Origin: Glossina fuscipes
Taxonomy: Eukaryota > Arthropoda > Insecta > Diptera > Glossinidae
Direction: 5' to 3'
Assembly: GCF_014805625.2 (NCBI RefSeq)
Contig: NW_023998414.1
Location: 11,073,624 to 11,137,623, forward strand
DNA: 64,000 nt
The translations under genes were made by a program, and so were the position numbers. Below, one piece after another: positions 60,601 through 64,000 of the stretch (within the stretch, counting starts at the first letter, position 1; the number at the start of each line of letters is the position of its first letter). Under the pieces are notes generated by a model. That model saw only the letters and a list, made by a program, of their open reading frames with translations. It was not told the origin of the DNA and ran no database searches.

Positions 60601-63600
60601 CAAATAGTTCGTAGAATTCTTTTCGTTTTTTTATTCAACTCTCAGTCTCGTCTTACCAAAAGAACATTTATGGTTATGTGGGTCTGCGTTCATAGTTCCC
60701 AGACAAGCACGCTTTTCAAGTTTATTTGATATCAACTTTTCTAAGTTAAGTTAAGAAAAAAAAGCTCAATTTGGAAAATGCATGATCAAGGTCTTTGACA
60801 TTCCATTATCGATTCAAATCTATGCTATTACAAGGTTAACATTTTGTTACACCCAACTCTTAAATTAATATGTATTCAAACATGTTAAATGTATTTTAAA
60901 TCATTTAAAATATACAATATATTTTTATGTGTATATAAAACTCTTTCAAATCGATTCATATAATGGCACTGATTTCGATCTTTAGCATGTGCTTATGTGC
61001 TTAAGCATGTTTAGTCGAAGATTGAAACTAAGGATACAAAAAAAAAAAAAAATGTAGATCAAGGCCAATGCGATATAAAGTGTCTCCGAAAATAATATGC
61101 GATAATCGTCGTCGTTTCTCTCATGCGAATAAATGAATATATTACAAAAAAAAATAAAAATAATGATCATTTCGTGTTTACACTCTCCGTCAAACGATAT
61201 ACGTGCCATAGATATGCAACAATCAGAACAACATCGGATATATTACTATATATTATGAATTATTCTTGATCCCCATAAGATTTTGAATATATGAAGACCT
61301 TTGGCTCTGTAGGTCCGCTTACCCATCTTTTCTTGGGTGTAGGAAAATTTTAACTTTTCAAGTGAAATTCTGCAAAACCCCAGCTTGAGAACACTAAAGA
61401 GCTCAGTGTAGAGAATGACGCGCCTACAATAATTAAAATATCTTATAATTTTTTTGATACGGCTTTCAAGTAGATATGTTAAAATTAATACACACCTTAG
61501 GACGAATACAAGTTTCGTATTATTACTACTAAATTTCTTTAGAGATCTAGAAAATATTGATGGCATATCCATCGGCAGATGTAAAATTTGTTTACACAAT
61601 AACCATGAGGCCTACTAATAGCCGAACTTGGTAACGCTTTATTTTGTAATCATGTCCAAGAGCACATATAAGTAAATCTGCCTCAAAATTTTCTACATGT
61701 TACGATGAATCTTCGAATTCTACGCGATTCGTAGTCGTCCATTCATGCCAGGGGCATTTTAGCAGATGCTCATGGAATTTCTTGATAGTTGCGTATTACC
61801 ATTAACTAACACATATAAAGCGGAGTGTTGCATTATAACTGAGTTCATGATGAAAAGCAAGGGACATGCCCTTATCATCGAGTTAAGATAGATCCTCACC
61901 AACTGCCTTCACACTGATACCAAATAACTAATTTCCCCATTATGTACCGAGTTTTACATAATTCAGTCATTTTGCATTTGAGTCGGTGCTTTTAATACTT
62001 CGCAGCCAGTACACGCATGAAACCCTCTTTTATCCACCTTTTCCTCCAAAGTTAACAACTAGATGAATTACTTAAGAACCAAACATTATGGGCTATATAG
62101 TAATAGGTAAGCAAGAAAATTACTATAAGGTGAATCTACGTTTTTTAAAGCTGACGCTCTACAAAAAATTACATTGCATTAATTATAACCCATCAGCCTA
62201 TTTTCCTACTACTGCTATGGACAATCTGAGACTAATCACTAATACACAAAGCCGAGTGTTGATACTATATATACATCCAGAAGATATAATTTAAAAGTGA
62301 CTGAGCTAGCCAGCGATAAGTATATCCACCAGGTATGTAAATATGAAACCGGAATTTGTCCGCTAATACTATTGTCAAGCCATAGCGTTAGTTTTATTCT
62401 TTGCCATCAACAACATGAAGCTTTTCAACGCATATCAATACAGTTCTCGTACAAGAGTATAGTTTGCGACATACCGGTTAAGCATTCCGGCTTTAAAGTG
62501 ATTTGCGGTTACAGTACAAAATTTCTGTTATCATTTTTTTGTAAGAAAATTCTTGCAGAATCGCATTAAATGCCCGATGAAGACTGAACTTGCTCTTGAT
62601 AAATCATAATGCTTTGATTAGTTTAAAAACTTCAAAAATGACAATTTTGAGATGTGTGAATATTGCAAATGTTGTTACGTAAGAACTAAAATCTGAGAAA
62701 CCGTACCTTAAAACTTTTCTTTATATTGAGTAAAAAAGAAAGAAAAAAATTGAAGACGCCTTAGATGCCTACGACGCCGAATAGAATGCTTTACTTGAGT
62801 GTCTAATAAATGATTCCATTTAGAATTTAGGATTGACATACTAAATTTTGCATACTACTATGATCTGAAATTTATATCCCATCATTGAGGTTGAAAAATA
62901 CAATGGACGAATGTAATCTTAAGCAAGGAAAACTATTATTAATTTTTGTACAAAAAAAAAAAAAAAAAAAAATTCGGCAAAATTAAACCGTTTAAACGCG
63001 GGGTACATGAACTTGCCATTCCATGTCCACATGTTACGTAATCTAAAGTCTGTAGCAGATGGCTACGTGGTGAACGGTGGAGGTGGCGTAAATGATTGAT
63101 TGCCACACCCACAGTGAAAAACTATTTGCGACAATAGGAAATGAAAATTCGTGTTAAAGCAAATAAATTTCTCTCACTTATATAATTTTATAAATTTATA
63201 TTTGAATTTAATATTTTATTCAATTTCGAAATTTACGTTACAACATAACCTGTAATATACAAATATATATTAGCGACATAATATGAGGTTCTTAATAATG
63301 CCGTTAAACCGACCGGAATAGCTTTTCTAATTTTAACGACGTTCTCTCTTCATTTATTTAACACAATAAAATAAGAAGATATGATGCGAAGCGAGCCTGC
63401 GAGCCCTTCTCAAACAACATTTGTCGACACAAGCTATTATTATTCCATACGAAGAAAAATGAAATGAAAATGAAAAAAGCCATCATTTAAGAAACTGAAA
63501 ATTTTATATAAAAAAAAAAAAATTTTCAAAGCTTTTTATATATATATATATGTATTATAAATAGTTTTACTTAATCTTTTGTATAAAATTTTCGTAAACT

Positions 63601-63895
63601 TTTAGTGCATGATTCCACTGGCAAGCTATCATCGGGCATACTGAACGGTAACATCAATCAACACGGTGATTTTGATGAATGCTTAAGCATTCGCAAGCGA
63701 TTGAGTAGTAAAATTCCAAGCTTAAATGATCACGATACTGCTGATGAGGGGAATAATGACAATGAATATGACGAAATTAAAGGAAAATATTGTTTAGCGT
63801 ATGCACAACCCATATTGCCACATAAATCGAAACGTTTGCAAACATTTTTCAAATTGGTGCAATCGCATGGACCATTTAAGAGTGAATTTAATGAC
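42412..63895 (+). CDS. nrf-6-like (NRF domain) protein, first three coding exons, gene continues past the window
   Basis: CDS join(42412..42769, 51751..51897, 63606..63895), incomplete at the 3' side. Codons split across the two internal junctions are restored exactly (K and M). A signal peptide (MRMCLCVLCLTLNILFTSCY) is followed by an extracellular region with N-glycosylation motifs NYS, NLS and NLT. The diagnostic NRF block spans the exons: NPLASELCRRHTKRYLDGLH, NFDLWALKMHDSTGKLSSGI, LNGNINQHGDFDECLSI, then KGKYCLAYAQP. Family members have this Cys-rich N-terminal domain followed by an acyltransferase-3 multi-membrane domain, which must lie to the right. Known relatives include C. elegans nrf-6 (lipid or drug uptake in the gut) and Drosophila drop-dead. 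Which fly paralogue this is cannot be decided from the N-terminus alone. Introns are about 9.0 and 11.7 kb. Confidence 0.88.
44120..44152. repeat. A33 homopolymer
   Basis: 33 A in a row after 'cttattattta', inside the first nrf-like intron. Confidence 0.85.
44560..44890 (+). pseudogene. Decayed mariner transposase fragment
   Basis: One frame reads KLADMIGISKNPVHRRFYSH at 44562-44621, matching the second helix-turn-helix. Further on another frame has TNGAEFLRQLVSIDRTYVHY (first catalytic strand, Asp present but DETW changed to DRTY). A third frame gives ETKKQS and KRASSVGKLMVSIF, matching the following region. The order is right for one irritans-type mariner with several frameshifts. No inverted repeats were found. 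Confidence 0.55.
46297..46324. repeat. (AT)n microsatellite
   Basis: About 14 AT units. Confidence 0.85.
46992..47032. repeat. (AAT)n microsatellite
   Basis: About 13 AAT units directly after an A run. The pattern resembles the tail of the local SINE/LINE elements, but no recognisable body lies on the left. Confidence 0.8.
47460..47590 (-). repeat. Dispersed repeat relic, copy 9 (inverse orientation)
   Basis: 'aggattatctcaagactctt' followed by 'aggtgttgcatacatccacg' matches the corresponding inverted blocks of copies 6 and 8. The remainder is diverged. Confidence 0.4.
48280..48410 (-). repeat. Dispersed repeat relic, copy 10 (inverse orientation)
   Basis: 'gatcgattcagaaaatgatc', 'gactcgattagtataataaa', 'gtgaatctatctcaagtcct' and 'gctgcgcatacattcgcaca' match copies 6 and 8 in order. 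Confidence 0.5.
50325..50339. repeat. Target site duplication, tail side of SINE
   Basis: ATGTACAGTGCATTA here agrees at 12 of 15 positions with ATGTACAATGTAATA at 50507-50521 on the other side of the SINE, as expected for an ageing L1/I-type target duplication. Confidence 0.6.
50340..50506 (-). mobile_element. tRNA-derived SINE
   Basis: Read on the minus strand, the element begins with a tRNA-like head: GCCGCC-TGAG-TGGCCGAGTAGG (A box at 50480-50491) and GGTTCGAATCC (B box at 50437-50447, a perfect match to the consensus). A 'gtgcgg' strand can pair with the 5' 'ccgcc'. 'TGGCCGAGT' is typical of Ser/Leu tRNAs, so a class II tRNA ancestor is inferred. A short body of about 60 bp follows, then an (AAT)n tail (50341-50366). 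Imperfect 15-bp flanking duplications support retroposition. The internal promoter boxes would be read by RNA polymerase III. It lies inside the first intron of the nrf-like gene, antisense to it. Confidence 0.82.
51751..51897 (+). CDS. nrf-like exon B: start of the NRF domain
   Basis: Acceptor 'tttcctctag', donor 'ctaaaaa|gtaagt', 147 nt, phase 1 on both sides. It encodes KYVNNIAQRLISWSQPFDAS and then RNPLASELCRRHTKRYLDGLH and NFDLWALK. The ELC-x-R-H-x(3)-YL-x-GL and WALKM pattern is the most conserved part of NRF domains. Confidence 0.92.
54637..54669. repeat. (ATT)n tract, tail of the LINE relic
   Basis: About 11 ATT units on the plus strand, reading as (TAA)n at the 3' end of the minus-strand LINE relic. 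Confidence 0.8.
54637..55215 (-). pseudogene. LINE (I-like) relic: RNase H end, 3' region and (TAA)n tail
   Basis: On the minus strand (55215 down to 55120) the frame reads TSRLVLECLQTLNEVGRRND and VHLMWVPGHLGVEGNEKYNF. WVPGH-x-G-x-EGNEKAD is the RNase H signature of LINE polyproteins, with the AD pair changed here to YN. After stops and frameshifts, sequence with weak similarity to the C-terminal 'LRRHL...CECEAI' region of such proteins follows (54840-54990). The element ends in a TAA repeat (54637-54669 as TTA on the plus strand), the tail type of I-clade LINEs. 5'-truncated and dead. Confidence 0.65.
55553..55757 (-). mobile_element. Second tRNA-headed SINE-like repeat
   Basis: On the minus strand a tRNA-like head is visible: 'atcgaataggc' (A-box-like, 55747-55757), 'gagttcgaatctt' (B-box-like, 55704-55716) and 'atgcggta', which the SINE at 50340-50506 also has after its B box ('gtgcggta'). 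The body differs from that SINE and carries 'gtggtcgtagctatagtgag' and, at the far end, 'ttctttctgaccgt'. A body-only relative lies at 40849-40960, so it is repetitive. No clear tail or target duplication was found. Confidence 0.5.
56527..56562. repeat. (ATA)n(ATG)n microsatellite
   Basis: About five ATA units pass into about six ATG units. Confidence 0.8.
59030..59240 (+). repeat. Dispersed repeat relic, copy 11
   Basis: 'gaatgcacataatacccata', 'taccaatcgattcaaaaaac', 'gcctatctgtctgtccatac', 'agcctaaaagtcacaattt' and 'tgagatattttgacaaaatt' follow, then 'tggcactcgg'. This is the longest match to copy 1 and copy 5. Confidence 0.6.
63606..63895 (+). CDS. nrf-like exon C: central NRF domain
   Basis: Acceptor 'cttttag', donor 'gac|gtaagt', 290 nt, entering in phase 1 and leaving in phase 0. 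It encodes HDSTGKLSSGILNGNINQHG and DFDECLSI, a charged insert of about 30 residues (RKRLSSKIPSLNDHDTADEG...), then KGKYCLAYAQPILPHK. The G-x-L-x-GN-x-GDFDECL and KGKYCL motifs are hallmark NRF sequence. The charged insert between them is longer than usual for the family, from memory. Confidence 0.9.
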
Positions 63896-64000
63896 GTAAG
63901 TACTTCGTGCCATGATATGATCTCAATCATATAATCATAATTAATAGTATTATAAGTAAAATTTTAAACGTATAAATTTTAAATATATATATATATATAT
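63896..64000 (+). other. Start of the next nrf-like intron
   Basis: Donor 'gtaagtac' at 63896, then AT-rich sequence ending in an (AT)n run (from about 63983) at the window edge. Remaining exons lie outside. Confidence 0.8.

Larger units (their letters stand above)
51898..63605 (+). other. nrf-like intron (about 11.7 kb)
   Basis: Donor 'gtaagt', acceptor 'ttttag'. It contains a LINE relic (54637-55215), a tRNA-headed repeat (55553-55757), a dispersed repeat relic (59030-59240), (ATA/ATG)n at 56527-56562 and many homopolymers. The piece at 52620-53150 starts with 'ttaggtgagcaagtaaatgc', which resembles a mariner end, but no transposase homology could be shown. No nested gene was recognised. 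Confidence 0.75.

Overview
The window is AT-rich eukaryotic nuclear DNA. GT-AG introns (from 59 bp to more than 11 kb), very long A/T homopolymers, dinucleotide microsatellites, mariner transposons, a tRNA-derived SINE and an I-type LINE relic all point to an insect. A CYP4 cytochrome P450 and an nrf-6-like membrane protein gene fit a higher dipteran. A tephritid-like fly is plausible, but no species can be fixed from the sequence. There is one 10-N assembly gap (16212-16221). Gene density is low: three protein-coding genes could be supported, all on the + strand.

Layout. 1-6780 is AT-rich, gene-poor DNA with relics of a dispersed repeat. 6782-7971 is a nearly complete mariner with 32-bp inverted repeats, a TA duplication and a transposase broken near its N-terminus. 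11060-13650 holds the 3' part of an unidentified gene whose last exon encodes a Gln/Pro-rich tail. Its TGA stop is followed in frame by 58 more open codons that read as protein, so it is a candidate for stop-codon readthrough or a 54-nt facultative intron. 13831-19538 is non-coding. 19539-21230 is a complete four-exon CYP4-like gene, followed by a three-copy 36-bp tandem repeat. From 22 to 42 kb there is only one weak exon candidate and much transposon debris. 42412-63895 holds the first three coding exons of an nrf-6-like gene, separated by introns of about 9.0 and 11.7 kb. The gene runs off the right edge.

Mobile DNA. Besides the near-complete mariner there are at least three further decayed mariner loci. 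One appears to be a single copy split by about 1.1 kb (33745-33990 and 35150-35417). The others are at 39545-39800 (- strand) and 44560-44890. A tRNA-derived SINE (50340-50506) has A and B boxes, a (TAA)n-type tail and recognisable target duplications. A LINE relic (54637-55215, - strand) with an RNase H motif ends in the same kind of tail, which suggests a SINE/LINE partnership. A second, tRNA-headed repeat occurs at 55553-55757 with a partial relative at 40849-40960. At least ten decayed copies of another repeat, marked by a 'ctgtctgtccatcc'-like block, are scattered through the intergenic and intronic DNA.

The three genes show no evident functional link. Everything beyond recognised motifs and splice-frame consistency is labelled as inference.
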